Assembly: GCA_044598425.1 (NCBI GenBank)
Contig: CP172536.1
Coordinates: forward strand, 2,046,001 to 2,110,000
Length of the DNA stretch: 64,000 nucleotides
From: JAEVLT01 sp044598425
GTDB lineage: Bacteria; Bacillota; Bacilli; Bacillales; Cytobacillaceae
Direction: 5' to 3'
Under the pieces are notes generated by a model, which saw only the letters and a list, made by a program, of their open reading frames with translations, was not told the origin of the DNA and searched no databases. Position numbers and translations under genes: made by a program. This document shows positions 43,022 through 51,753 of the stretch, one piece after another; the stretch's first letter is position 1; every line of letters begins with the position of its first letter.

Positions 43022-44461
43022 TTATTCACCTTCCTTATCAGGAAGGCTGATGTCCGTATGCTGATTTTCACTATTATTTTCCTTTTCCGTTAGTGCTTTA
43101 AACTTTTTTTCTTTCAACAGATCGCGTTTTTCCCGTATTTCTTTTAAAGACTGATGCGTTGGATCATCAGCATATTCTTTTCGGCGGTTTAGTCTTGCTA
43201 AACCTTCGGGGACGAGATTAAACTGTTCATCATTCATTACTCCAGCGATCCCTGTTAAAGATCTTTTCGCTTCCAGATCGCTAAAAGCTTCTTTGAAATA
43301 TTCTTCCGCTCTGCCTGGAATATAATTCTGAGGTTCAGGATAGGACGTAATCATCCCTTCAAAATTACGAAGCACAACTTTTTCAGGGCTTTGGGAAATG
43401 AAATAGTTCGGCTGCAAGGCAATTTTCCCGCCGCCTCCAGGTGCATCAACAACGAAGGTAGGAACCGCATACCCCGAAGTGTGCCCGCGCAAGCCTTCAA
43501 TAATCTCTAGTCCTTTGGAAACTGGCGCACGAAAATGACCGATACCTTCTGATAAGTCGCATTGATAAATATAATACGGCCTTACACGAATTTTGACGAG
43601 GTCGTGCATGAGCTTTTTCATAATTGGTACACTGTCATTAATTCCTGCTAAGATCACGGACTGGTTCCCTACCGGAACTCCAGCATTTGCTAGCATCTCA
43701 CAAGCCCTCTTCGATTCTTCTGTTATTTCAAACGAGGTGTTGAAATGCGTGTTTAGCCAAATCGGGTGGTATTTTTTTAATATATTGCAGAGGTTTTCAG
43801 TGATACGCTGCGGGAATACGACAGGTGCACGTGTGCCAATGCGAATAATTTCCACATGGTCGATTGTCCGTAAGTTCTTTAAAATATATTCTAAAATTTG
43901 GTCGTTGATTAGAAGCCCGTCTCCGCCTGAAATTAATACATCTCTTACTTGTGGAGTTTCGCGGATATACGAAATAGCAGCATCCAGTTGTTTCTTCGGT
44001 ACTCCCATGCCAATCTGGCCGGAAAAACGTCTTCTTGTGCAATAGCGGCAATACATAGAACATTGATTGGTAACAAGAAACAGTACGCGATCTGGATACC
44101 GGTGTGTTAACCCTGGAACAGGTGAATCTTCATCTTCATGGAGCGGATCTTCAAGATCGTATTTTGTTTTATTTAATTCCTTTGAAACGGGTACCGACTG
44201 CATTCGAATCGGACAGCGCGGATCGTCCGGATTCATTAGTGATGCATAATACGGCGTAATATTTAATGGAATGGTTTTCGTTGAAATTCGAACTCCTTCT
44301 TCTTCTTCTGGGGTTAAGTGAATAATTTTTTTTAGATCCTCCATGGTGCGAACCGTATTGGTTAATTGCCAAAGCCAATTATTCCACTGCTCATCCGTAA
44401 CATCCTTCCATAGTTCGATCTCTTTCCAATGTCTTTTTGGTTTATATAAAGTTTGTTTCAT
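43022..44461 (-). CDS. kamA: L-lysine 2,3-aminomutase
   Basis: A 479-aa radical-SAM and PLP enzyme that converts L-lysine to L-beta-lysine. The [4Fe-4S] motif is Cys134, Cys138, Cys141 (CSMYCRYC), SGGDGLL contributes to SAM binding, and the PLP Lys is in PGGGGKIAL. Length fits the Bacillus enzymes. A -24/-12 promoter lies 39 nt upstream, so it is probably transcribed separately under the sigma-54 activator next door. Confidence 0.96.
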   Translation of the reverse strand: MKQTLYKPKRHWKEIELWKDVTDEQWNNWLWQLTNTVRTMEDLKKIIHLTPEEEEGVRISTKTIPLNITPYYASLMNPDDPRCPIRMQSVPVSKELNKTKYDLEDPLHEDEDSPVPGLTHRYPDRVLFLVTNQCSMYCRYCTRRRFSGQIGMGVPKKQLDAAISYIRETPQVRDVLISGGDGLLINDQILEYILKNLRTIDHVEIIRIGTRAPVVFPQRITENLCNILKKYHPIWLNTHFNTSFEITEESKRACEMLANAGVPVGNQSVILAGINDSVPIMKKLMHDLVKIRVRPYYIYQCDLSEGIGHFRAPVSKGLEIIEGLRGHTSGYAVPTFVVDAPGGGGKIALQPNYFISQSPEKVVLRNFEGMITSYPEPQNYIPGRAEEYFKEAFSDLEAKRSLTGIAGVMNDEQFNLVPEGLARLNRRKEYADDPTHQSLKEIREKRDLLKEKKFKALTEKENNSENQHTDISLPDKEGE

Positions 44462-44499
44462 TTAAAATCATCCCCTTATTGGCTTACTGCCCTTTATTC

Positions 44500-44517
44500 T
44501 TGCAAATTTCATGCCAA
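44500..44517 (-). promoter_or_regulatory. Sigma-54 (-24/-12) promoter of kamA
   Basis: On the minus strand TTGGCATGAAATTTGCAA has GG and GC separated by exactly 10 nt, the SigL spacing. The sigma-54 activator gene lies immediately upstream. As I recall, the kam locus of B. thuringiensis is controlled by sigma-54 and KamR. Confidence 0.8.
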
Positions 44518-44520
44518 TAA

Positions 44521-44772
44521 GAAAAGCGCAAGCGCCCTTGGTCATCGACGTAAGGAGGTGGACTGAGCCGAGTGAGATAAAGGAGAGTCGAAAGACGGTA
44601 GTCTTTCGTTCTCGACTTATCGTAGACGAGGCGAGGGAAGCGACGTAGTTGATAGGGCGCTCCTCGAAAAAGCTATCGCTTTTCCTTCGTGCGAGGCTAT
44701 GCTTCCGAAGCTTATTCTTGTGGAGCTAGAGAGTTATCGAAGTTAAGATATAAATTCTGATAATATAAGAAA
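44521..44772 (+). repeat. Dispersed repeat, full-length copy (R4)
   Basis: The longest copy, about 250 bp. It runs from GAAAAGCGCAAGCGCCCTTG through GACTTATCGTAGACGAGG, GATAGGGCGCTCCTCGAAAA, GCTTCCGAAGCTTATTCTTG and GTTATCGAAGTTAAGATATA to AATTCTGATAATATAAG. It fills the gap between the kamA promoter and the activator gene. No gene lies within it. Confidence 0.88.
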
Positions 44773-44813
44773 GGAGGCACAGCACTAGAGAATAGAAAGA
44801 ATGAAAAGCATAA

Positions 44814-44837
44814 AAAGCGCCGAAAAACCGGCGCTTC
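44814..44837 (-). terminator. Terminator after the kam activator gene
   Basis: AAGCGCCGG pairs with CCGGCGCTT-type sequence around a 5-6 nt A/T loop, followed by TTTTATG on the minus strand. Confidence 0.75.
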
Positions 44838-44838
44838 G

Positions 44839-46224
44839 TTAATCTAATTTCTTCAGCTTATACTGCAAGGTTTGTCTTGGAACTTCAAGCAGCTTTGCTG
44901 CTTGATTAATATTTCCGTTCGCCTCTGCTAAGGCTTTTGCAATTAAGCTTTTTTCTAATTCTTTCAGATTATCTCTCAATGAATATGTTTTCTGAGAAAT
45001 TGCTGGCAAATGAACCGAATTTTGCTTTAGCATGGGCGGTATATCCGAAAGCTCCAAGTTGGACCGTTCCACAAGATTCATCATATATTCCATTGAATGC
45101 TTAAGTTCACGAACATTCCCAGGCCAAGAGTACGCCTGAAAGAAATCTTTCAGCTTCTGTTCCATTCCTTGAATGTCTTTCCTTAACTGCTGGTTAAACA
45201 TTTGCCGAAAGTAATCCGCTAAGAGTAATATATCTTCCTTCCGCTCTCTTAACGGCAATAACGCGAATGTAAATACATTCAGCCGATAGTACAAATCGAA
45301 ACGCAGTTTGCCCTCCTGCAAGACTTTTTCTGGATGTTCGTTCATAGCGGCAATGACACGCACATCGACTGAAATATTTTCTCCTCCGCCTACGCGGCGG
45401 ATCATCCCATCCTCTAAAACACGGAGAAGTTTTGCCTGCAGTTCATAAGGCATAGAGTGCAGTTCATCCAGAAACAAGGTTCCGCCATCTGCAAGTTGGA
45501 ACAGCCCTTTTCTTTCCACCGCTCCTGTATAGCTCCCCTTTGCAGTTCCAAACAAAATACTTTCCAATAAGTTTTCCGGAATAGCTGCACAGTTTTGGGC
45601 GATAAATGGGCCGGCCGACCTTAAAGACTCATGATGTATTCCTTGAACAAACAGTTCCTTTCCAGTCCCGCTCTCGCCATATACAAGAATAGGAGAAACT
45701 GATTTTGCCAGTTTTTTTGCTTCCTCTTTCATTCTTATAAATTGTGGATTGGCCGTTTTTAAATCTGCAAGTGTAAATTTCGTGTTATTTCCTGCCTGCT
45801 TTTGTTTACGATCGTTTAATCCTTTTTGCAGTTCCAACAGCCTGTTGGCAAGCAGTTTTATACGAGAGTAATCTTTTGCGATTTCAACAGCCCCAATTAT
45901 TTTATCGTCTAATAATAAAGGCAGCGTTGTGTTGATGGTGTCGATTCTTCTACCGTGCAGATTTATATACACCTGCGTTTGATTGTAGATCGGTTTTCCT
46001 GTTTTCATCACTTTTAATAACGTACTCGTTTCTCTTGTTAAAGACGGAAAAGCTTCTAATAACGGTTTCTCCAGTACCTCATTGATTGCCATGCCATCAT
46101 GCCCTGCGGCCACTTCATTATAAAAAATTGTTTTCCCGTCTGTATTTACCACATGGATTCCTTCATCAATACTTTTTAAAATTGCTGCAAGCACCTCATT
46201 GGTCAGCTTTGTGAATTGGCTCAT
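44839..46224 (-). CDS. kamR: Sigma-54-dependent activator of the kam locus
   Basis: A 461-aa enhancer-binding protein. An N-terminal PAS-like domain (about 8-115), an AAA+ domain with Walker A GESGTGKE (183-190) and Walker B TLFLDE (249-254), and a Fis-type helix-turn-helix (NINQAAKLLEVPRQTLQYKL) are visible. The sigma-54-contact loop is GSYTGA (230-235) instead of GAFTGA. The PAS domain may sense lysine or a catabolite. It sits between ablB and kamA, as an activator of both would. Confidence 0.88.
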   Translation of the reverse strand: MSQFTKLTNEVLAAILKSIDEGIHVVNTDGKTIFYNEVAAGHDGMAINEVLEKPLLEAFPSLTRETSTLLKVMKTGKPIYNQTQVYINLHGRRIDTINTTLPLLLDDKIIGAVEIAKDYSRIKLLANRLLELQKGLNDRKQKQAGNNTKFTLADLKTANPQFIRMKEEAKKLAKSVSPILVYGESGTGKELFVQGIHHESLRSAGPFIAQNCAAIPENLLESILFGTAKGSYTGAVERKGLFQLADGGTLFLDELHSMPYELQAKLLRVLEDGMIRRVGGGENISVDVRVIAAMNEHPEKVLQEGKLRFDLYYRLNVFTFALLPLRERKEDILLLADYFRQMFNQQLRKDIQGMEQKLKDFFQAYSWPGNVRELKHSMEYMMNLVERSNLELSDIPPMLKQNSVHLPAISQKTYSLRDNLKELEKSLIAKALAEANGNINQAAKLLEVPRQTLQYKLKKLD

Positions 46225-46289
46225 TTTTCAGTCTCCTCTTTTCACTTTATGTGAAAGCGCTGAAAATTTGTCACTTAGAGGCTGAAAAT

Positions 46290-47144
46290 TTAGCAGTCTG
46301 CCAGATTTTTTACCCAGGTATTCATATTTTCCAATTTGTCATAAATGTAGCAATTATTTACTAGTCTGCCCCGATACTTATATCCTAACTGATATAACAC
46401 AGCATTCATTCCAAATGACAATGCTCTTGCCAGCGAATAGACACAGTAAATTCCTTGGTTTTTTAATTCTTGTTCAAGTTCCTTCAAGAGCAGCTTCATC
46501 AACCCGTGCTCTCGATGTTCCGTTAAGGTTGCGCAATCCGTTAGTTCGGCATTTTTATATAAAGGGTTGACTTCAGCCGATGCTGCGCTAACAATTTTTC
46601 CTTGATAAAAATAGGCGTAAAAGATGGTTCCCTCCTTTATTGTTTTTCGAACGTAGTCAGGATTGTGAAGCGGTGTAGGATAAATCGGAAAAACGCGTTG
46701 ATAGAGATTTGCCAGCTCTTCCGCTGCTGTTTCATCAGCCTTTTTTAATTCATATTCCCGTGGAGGAACGGAGACTTCACCTGTTTCCTTCAAATTGCAA
46801 ACACTGCGGATGATCGCGTCTTCGGCTGCCCAATGTTCATTTTTCTTTCGCTCAGCATTTAAATATTTTGTTAAAAAAAAGGCGTTTGATCCTAAAAAAT
46901 AGTGGTCAACCACTGCTTCAATCATAAAACCCTTTTCAATAAAATCCAACAGATGTTCTAAGCGGACTTTGAAGATTATCTTTTCAACCTGGGTTTGTTT
47001 CGCTAGATTCTCTGCCGCTTCGGTCAGCCCGGCAAGATCTCCGCGATAGTCATCAATCCGAATTCTCTTATTGAAAGGATCAAGGTACACTCCCAGATGA
47101 AAATGTTCTCCGCGAATGGTTACATTTTGCGCGATTGCATCCAT
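46290..47144 (-). CDS. ablB: Beta-lysine N-acetyltransferase (AblB/YodP)
   Basis: A protein of about 284 aa with a C-terminal GNAT fold (about 130-275; ELTDCATLTEHREHGLMKLL is the acetyl-CoA region). With KamA it is the second step of N-epsilon-acetyl-beta-lysine formation, a compatible solute in archaea. In Bacillus the role may instead be lysine catabolism in sporulating cells. ATG 47144 follows GGAAGGAG; an ATG at 47189 would overlap yodQ. Confidence 0.85.
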   Translation of the reverse strand: MDAIAQNVTIRGEHFHLGVYLDPFNKRIRIDDYRGDLAGLTEAAENLAKQTQVEKIIFKVRLEHLLDFIEKGFMIEAVVDHYFLGSNAFFLTKYLNAERKKNEHWAAEDAIIRSVCNLKETGEVSVPPREYELKKADETAAEELANLYQRVFPIYPTPLHNPDYVRKTIKEGTIFYAYFYQGKIVSAASAEVNPLYKNAELTDCATLTEHREHGLMKLLLKELEQELKNQGIYCVYSLARALSFGMNAVLYQLGYKYRGRLVNNCYIYDKLENMNTWVKNLADC

Positions 47145-47166
47145 TCTTTTCGGCTCCTTCCTAAAT

Positions 47167-48471
47167 TCACTCGGTTTGATCCGATTCATGCCAATCTTTT
47201 TGGTCAGCAGCCCCGCACCATTTTAACAAGGTAAGCGCAATAATTTCACTAGCCGCAAACATTTCATCAAGGACGATATGCTCATTGGCATCATGGGCTG
47301 TTTCGGTAATGCCGGGGCCAAAAACGACTACAGGCACATTCCCGACCGTTGATAAAATTCCGCCATCCGTTCCCCAAGGGCTCGCTTCAACAATCGGGCT
47401 TTCGTTTTTTACTTCCTGAAAACTTTGTTTCATCGCACTCACTAATGGATGATTTTCTGCAATGCTGCCAGGTATCCACCTTGCTCCAAACCATTCAATC
47501 TTCACTGGGTGTGCTCGAAACCAATCATCCTGTAGATTGAGATCATGCAAACACGCTTCCATTTCCTGTATGGCATGCTCCATTGTTTCATCTGGGGCCA
47601 CCCCCATTCTTCCCTCGATTACTGCTTGATCAGGAACAGAGGACGGCCACTGGCCGCTGACCATTTTTCCAATATTAATTGGAATTGGAATCGGAGTTTT
47701 GTCATAGAGCGGATCGGTAACTTTTTGATTCCTCTCTTTCTCCAGCTGTTGAATTTTCTCAATAACAATCGCTGCTTTTTCAACAGCACTTACACCTTCA
47801 TACCTCGTTCCGCCATGAGCAGCCCTTCCATTCACGATAAGGCGAAACCACATAGACCCCTGTTGTTTTGGGAAAATTTTCAGATTTGTTGGTTCCGAAA
47901 TTAATGCTCCATCCGCAAGGTAACCTCGAAGCACAGTAGCCAATGTTCCCGCCCCGCCACTTTCTTCTTCAATCACACTTTGAAAAATAATATCGCCTTT
48001 TAAGCGAATATCCAATGCGATCAACGCTTCAATCGCCATTAATAGAGCGACCGTTCCGCCCTTCATATCCGTCGAACCTCTGCCGTAAAGCTTGCCGGAT
48101 AGAATGCGTCCGCTAAACGGATCATCGTCCCAGCGGTTCTTATCACCAACCGGCACGACATCAATATGGCCGTTTAAAATGATTGATTTTCCCCCGCCCG
48201 TTCCTTTTAAAACCGCAACAAGATTTGGGTTGCCCGCAAAATCTTTCCGATCACAAAAATAAGCAGGGTGTTTTGACAATTCGGCACCATCTATTTCCCA
48301 TATATCCAAGTCCAACCCAAGCTGCCGGCATTTTTCAATAATAATCGCCTGTGCTCCACTTTCATGTCCCCGAGTGCTGTCTTCTTGAACGAGGATTTGC
48401 AAAAGTCTTGCTCCTCTCGCCCTATTTTCCTTCAGCCATTCTTTAATACGCATTTCTCGTTCTATCTCCAT
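47167..48471 (-). CDS. yodQ: M20-family amidohydrolase/deacylase (YodQ-like)
   Basis: A 434-aa zinc hydrolase of the ArgE/DapE group. Metal and catalytic motifs are LNGHIDVVPVG, YGRGSTDMKGG and EEESGGAG. A dimerisation insert spans about residues 195-310. In the yod cluster it is thought to deacylate a lysine-derived intermediate. GGGGGAAC precedes the ATG. Confidence 0.87.
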   Translation of the reverse strand: MEIEREMRIKEWLKENRARGARLLQILVQEDSTRGHESGAQAIIIEKCRQLGLDLDIWEIDGAELSKHPAYFCDRKDFAGNPNLVAVLKGTGGGKSIILNGHIDVVPVGDKNRWDDDPFSGRILSGKLYGRGSTDMKGGTVALLMAIEALIALDIRLKGDIIFQSVIEEESGGAGTLATVLRGYLADGALISEPTNLKIFPKQQGSMWFRLIVNGRAAHGGTRYEGVSAVEKAAIVIEKIQQLEKERNQKVTDPLYDKTPIPIPINIGKMVSGQWPSSVPDQAVIEGRMGVAPDETMEHAIQEMEACLHDLNLQDDWFRAHPVKIEWFGARWIPGSIAENHPLVSAMKQSFQEVKNESPIVEASPWGTDGGILSTVGNVPVVVFGPGITETAHDANEHIVLDEMFAASEIIALTLLKWCGAADQKDWHESDQTE

Positions 48472-48541
48472 TTCTGTTCCCCCTTTGCTAAATGAAAGAT
48501 TTGATTACTTTATTTTTCTCAAGTTATCGGTTACATGCACT

Positions 48542-48793
48542 TTACAATCCAATATGAGAGACAATGATTTTTGCAGCCTGCTCAAGGAGGATCAGCTTTC
48601 TAATTCCGATTTCTGGAAAACCTGTATCATTGCCAATTAAGGTTAAGTTCTTATCACCTTTGTTAACAATGCTTTCAATGATAGTTGGCGGTGAGCTCAC
48701 GCCCCTAAAGCCACCGAACATCAGCGCCATTCCATCGTGGAAAAATGGCATAATGGTTTCAACCGTCGTGATTTTCCCATATGGGTTTTCCAT
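48542..48793 (-). pseudogene. Truncated CoA-transferase alpha subunit (YodS/AtoD-like)
   Basis: An 83-codon remnant holding only the N-terminal third of a CoA-transferase subunit (FHDGMALMFGGFRGVSSPP and LTLIGNDTG). The frame stops right after SHIGL, where intact proteins continue with Asn. The rest of this subunit and the whole partner subunit, present between yodT and yodQ in B. subtilis, are missing. Only 70 nt separate the stop from yodQ. The start codon and GGAGGT site are intact. Confidence 0.85.
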
Positions 48794-50140
48794 TTACATA
48801 CCTCCATTAAGAAGCTGGATGGAAAAAGCTTGGAAAGCATCTGTTAACAGGGTGATCAATTCCTCCATTTCCTGTTGTGTGATGGTAAGAGGGGGGGAAA
48901 GAATAATCGCATCTCCATTTATTCCATCTATACCTGCACCGGCCGGATAGACAAGGAGCCCCCGCTCTCTCGCCAAACTCACTATTTTTTGGGTAACCAT
49001 TTCTTTTCTTGCAAACGGTTCTTTGCTGCCCGAATCTCCTATAAATTCGATGCCTAGTAGCAAACCTTTGCCGCGGACATCACCGATAAAGGAGAATTGA
49101 TTTTTTAACTTTTCAAGCTGTTCTTGTAAAAATAAACTCTTCCATTCTACATTTTTAACAAGTTGGTTTTTTTCCAAGTATTCAAGAACAGCAAAAGAAA
49201 CCGCACATGCTTGTGGATTAGCACTTAAAGTATGTCCACTCATCACCGATTTCGATCCGGCCAAAATCGGCTCGATAATCTTCTCGCTGGCAACGGCCGC
49301 TGCGATTGGTACATATCCGGCACCCATTCCTTTTCCTAAAGCAATAATATCTGGAACAATCCCCCACTGCTCTACGGCAAACATCGTTCCTGTCCGTCCA
49401 AACCCCGTCATGACTTCATCAGCGATAAACAGAATATCATTTTCTTTACAAATTAATTGGATGATTTTGTAATACTCCTGCGGAGGCGTAATTGCGCCCC
49501 CCGCTGCACCGATTATCGGTTCTGCGATGAACGCGGCAATCTGCTCAGCCCCAATTCGCTTGATCGCTGTCTCCAACTCTTTTGCGCAAAGGTAGCCGCA
49601 GCTAGGGGCTGTTTTATGATAGGGGCAGCGAAAGCAATATGGCGGGTGAACTTCCGGAAAATCTTCCAGCAGAGGCACAAATCGTGCCCTCCTTCCCGGA
49701 TGTCCTGACATCGAAAGCGCTCCCATAGTAATACCATGATAGCTAACCCAGCGGGAAATCACTCTTGTCTTGGTCATAACCCCTTTTTCCTGCCAGTATT
49801 GAATTGCCATTTTCATGGCAGTCTCAGTTGCTTCAGAACCGCTGTTGACAAAAAAACACCAATTCAAATCCCCTGGTGTCCATTCAGTAATTTTTTCGGC
49901 AAGCTTTTCAGCCGGTTCACTTGTAAATTGCGAGCGGTAAACAAAGGATACCTTCTCAGCCTGGGTCGTCATCGCTTCAATTATTTCAGCAACACCATGG
50001 CCAATATTGGCAGTAACCGCCCCTGATGCAGCATCTAAATATTTTTTCCCGGTAACGTCATATAAGTAGACGCCTTTCCCATAATCCACCATTGGATAGT
50101 CTTCATCCAGCATCGGTTTTATTAAAAAAGATCGACTCAT
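48794..50140 (-). CDS. yodT: Class III aminotransferase (YodT-like)
   Basis: A 448-aa PLP enzyme of the ornithine/GABA aminotransferase group. NSGSEATETAMKMA (phosphate cup), YHGITMGALSMSG, FIADEVMTGFGRTG (Asp for PLP nitrogen) and PLP Lys in ALGKGMGAGY are visible. An unusual Cys-rich insert (PPYCFRCPYHKTAPSCGYLC) follows near residues 165-185. It is first in the yodT-ablB run and probably removes an amino group from a beta-lysine product. Confidence 0.88.
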   Translation of the reverse strand: MSRSFLIKPMLDEDYPMVDYGKGVYLYDVTGKKYLDAASGAVTANIGHGVAEIIEAMTTQAEKVSFVYRSQFTSEPAEKLAEKITEWTPGDLNWCFFVNSGSEATETAMKMAIQYWQEKGVMTKTRVISRWVSYHGITMGALSMSGHPGRRARFVPLLEDFPEVHPPYCFRCPYHKTAPSCGYLCAKELETAIKRIGAEQIAAFIAEPIIGAAGGAITPPQEYYKIIQLICKENDILFIADEVMTGFGRTGTMFAVEQWGIVPDIIALGKGMGAGYVPIAAAVASEKIIEPILAGSKSVMSGHTLSANPQACAVSFAVLEYLEKNQLVKNVEWKSLFLQEQLEKLKNQFSFIGDVRGKGLLLGIEFIGDSGSKEPFARKEMVTQKIVSLARERGLLVYPAGAGIDGINGDAIILSPPLTITQQEMEELITLLTDAFQAFSIQLLNGGM

Positions 50141-50181
50141 CCCTACACCACCTTAAGTAAAAGATAAGAACAATATAGTAA

Positions 50182-50206
50182 AGTGTATGAGATGAATGTT
50201 TGTATC
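50182..50206 (-). promoter_or_regulatory. Putative sporulation (sigma-E-like) promoter of yodT
   Basis: CATACACT (50189-50182) matches the sigma-E -10 consensus. A GATACA about 13 nt upstream is a partial -35. No -24/-12 site was found here. In B. subtilis the yod operon is, as I recall, sigma-E-dependent. Confidence 0.4.
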
Positions 50207-50223
50207 TTTCATTTTTATAAGAA

Positions 50224-50248
50224 TAAAAAAAGACACGGCAAGGTGTCT
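50224..50248 (-). terminator. Minus-strand terminator upstream of the S66 peptidase stop region
   Basis: AGACAC pairs with GTGTCT around 6 nt, followed by TTTTTTTATTC on the minus strand, 6 nt after the S66 peptidase stop. Confidence 0.75.
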
Positions 50249-50253
50249 GTTGA

Positions 50254-51231
50254 TTAGTTTTGTTCAATAATTATTTTCGTATCTAAGCCTTCCGCTTCAA
50301 TAATCGCTCTTGCGCCTATAGGGATCGTTGCCATTGGCTGAGCATGTCCAAAGTTGACATTTGCGATCACCGGGATTCCCGCTAACTCTCGCTTACTTGC
50401 GATCATTTTTCTGATTGCCGCTTCAGTTACATTGGAAGCCTTCTGGAAGCGGCCGATGAGTACACCCTTTATGCCTGAGGCATCCGGCAAATGAAGCAGC
50501 GACTGAAGATCGCGGTCAAAAGTATGAATATGCGATTCTTCATCATCTTCGATAAACAAAATGGAATTGTTTAACGGGGGCATAAATTCGGTCCCCTGGA
50601 GCAAATTCAATGTACATAAATTTCCGCCGATTAGCTTCCCTTCAGCTTTTCCTTCCTGAATGACGATTGGGCCATCATTTTTGAGAAACGTCCGATCTTC
50701 CTGATCTAAATACCATGGATCATCGCTCCATTCCTGAGATGGAAGGATTTCATACGGAGCATCATTTGTAATCGCTTCAATAAACGATTGAAGCGAATAG
50801 TCAAACCCTTGTTTCATTCCAAAACTGGAAAAATGGGGTCCATAATAGGTAATTAACCCGGCCTTTTTGTAAATCGCAGCCTGTAATGCCGTTATATCAC
50901 TATACCCGCAAAACACTTTTGGATTTGCCTGAATTAACTCATAATCAATGTATTTTAACAGCTGATTGGCATGATATCCTCCAAGCACAGTTAAAATTCC
51001 CTTAACCTTCGAATCTTCAAATGCCGCATGCAAATCTTCAATTCGCTCCTCGATGGAAGTCGTGAAAAATTCATCATGCTCGTATGTATTTTTACCAAAT
51101 GTGACAGTGAAGCCTAACTGATTTAATCGTTCTGCAGCAATTTCAATTTGTTTTCCTTTTACAACAGCCATACTTGTTGATGGGGCAATAACCCTTATTT
51201 CATCCCCCGGTGTTAATCGTTTCGGCAGCAT
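50254..51231 (-). CDS. S66-family peptidase (LD-carboxypeptidase/MccF-like)
   Basis: A 325-aa serine peptidase. Nucleophile Ser is in CGYSDITAL, acidic residue in FIEDDEE and His in NVNFGHAQPM. The family either trims tetrapeptides in peptidoglycan recycling (LdcA) or cleaves microcin-C-type conjugates (MccF); the ILFIEDDEESHIHTFDRDL region looks closer to MccF/YocD. It is monocistronic. Confidence 0.85.
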   Translation of the reverse strand: MLPKRLTPGDEIRVIAPSTSMAVVKGKQIEIAAERLNQLGFTVTFGKNTYEHDEFFTTSIEERIEDLHAAFEDSKVKGILTVLGGYHANQLLKYIDYELIQANPKVFCGYSDITALQAAIYKKAGLITYYGPHFSSFGMKQGFDYSLQSFIEAITNDAPYEILPSQEWSDDPWYLDQEDRTFLKNDGPIVIQEGKAEGKLIGGNLCTLNLLQGTEFMPPLNNSILFIEDDEESHIHTFDRDLQSLLHLPDASGIKGVLIGRFQKASNVTEAAIRKMIASKRELAGIPVIANVNFGHAQPMATIPIGARAIIEAEGLDTKIIIEQN

Positions 51232-51340
51232 TAGATCCTTCTCCCTTTTATGCTTTTTCTCTTATTCTAGCAGGTGAAGGACAAAAGAAAATACCCGCTA
51301 AAAATTCCGTCCCCTATATTTACTGATTAAAATAAGCTAA

Positions 51341-51607
51341 AATGGAATAGCTTTAGTTGTCATACCTGGAACCGAAATGAAAAGCATCGGCTTTATTACT
51401 TCCGAACAAGTAGAAGACTTTTATGATCCGTTAAAAGAACATGTTGCCATCTACATTCCGCAAACATTTCAGGTAGCGGGCTTCACGTTTCTCATTCCAA
51501 AGCATCAGGTTGAAATCATCGATGTTAAGCCAGAAGACGCGATGAAATTCATCCTCTCCGGCGGAATGACATCTTCAGCTAAACAGCCAGCTAAAAAGCC
51601 GCAATGA
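51341..51607 (+). pseudogene. 5'-truncated DUF502 membrane protein remnant
   Basis: From the ATG at 51377, 76 codons match the C-terminal part of DUF502 proteins (SIGFITSE, VAIYIPQTFQVAGFTFLIP, AMKFILSGGM). The similarity appears to continue upstream of the ATG in frame (GIALVVIPGTE) until a stop codon at 51338-51340. The N-terminal membrane half of this roughly 200-aa family is absent, and the ATG has no good ribosome-binding site. Confidence 0.65.
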
Positions 51608-51622
51608 TGCGGCTTTTTTTTT
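51594..51622 (+). terminator. Terminator after the DUF502 remnant
   Basis: AAAGCCGCA pairs with TGCGGCTTT around ATGA and is followed by TTTTTT. Confidence 0.85.
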
Positions 51623-51753
51623 AAAAACAAAAATCTCTATACTTTCCTTGTAGTCTATAAAATAAAGAAACCCACTCCGTAAAAATAGGCACACTCTTAT
51701 GAAAGACTGAATAAATATTATAGACACATACTTAAGTTAAGGAGTGAAGATGA

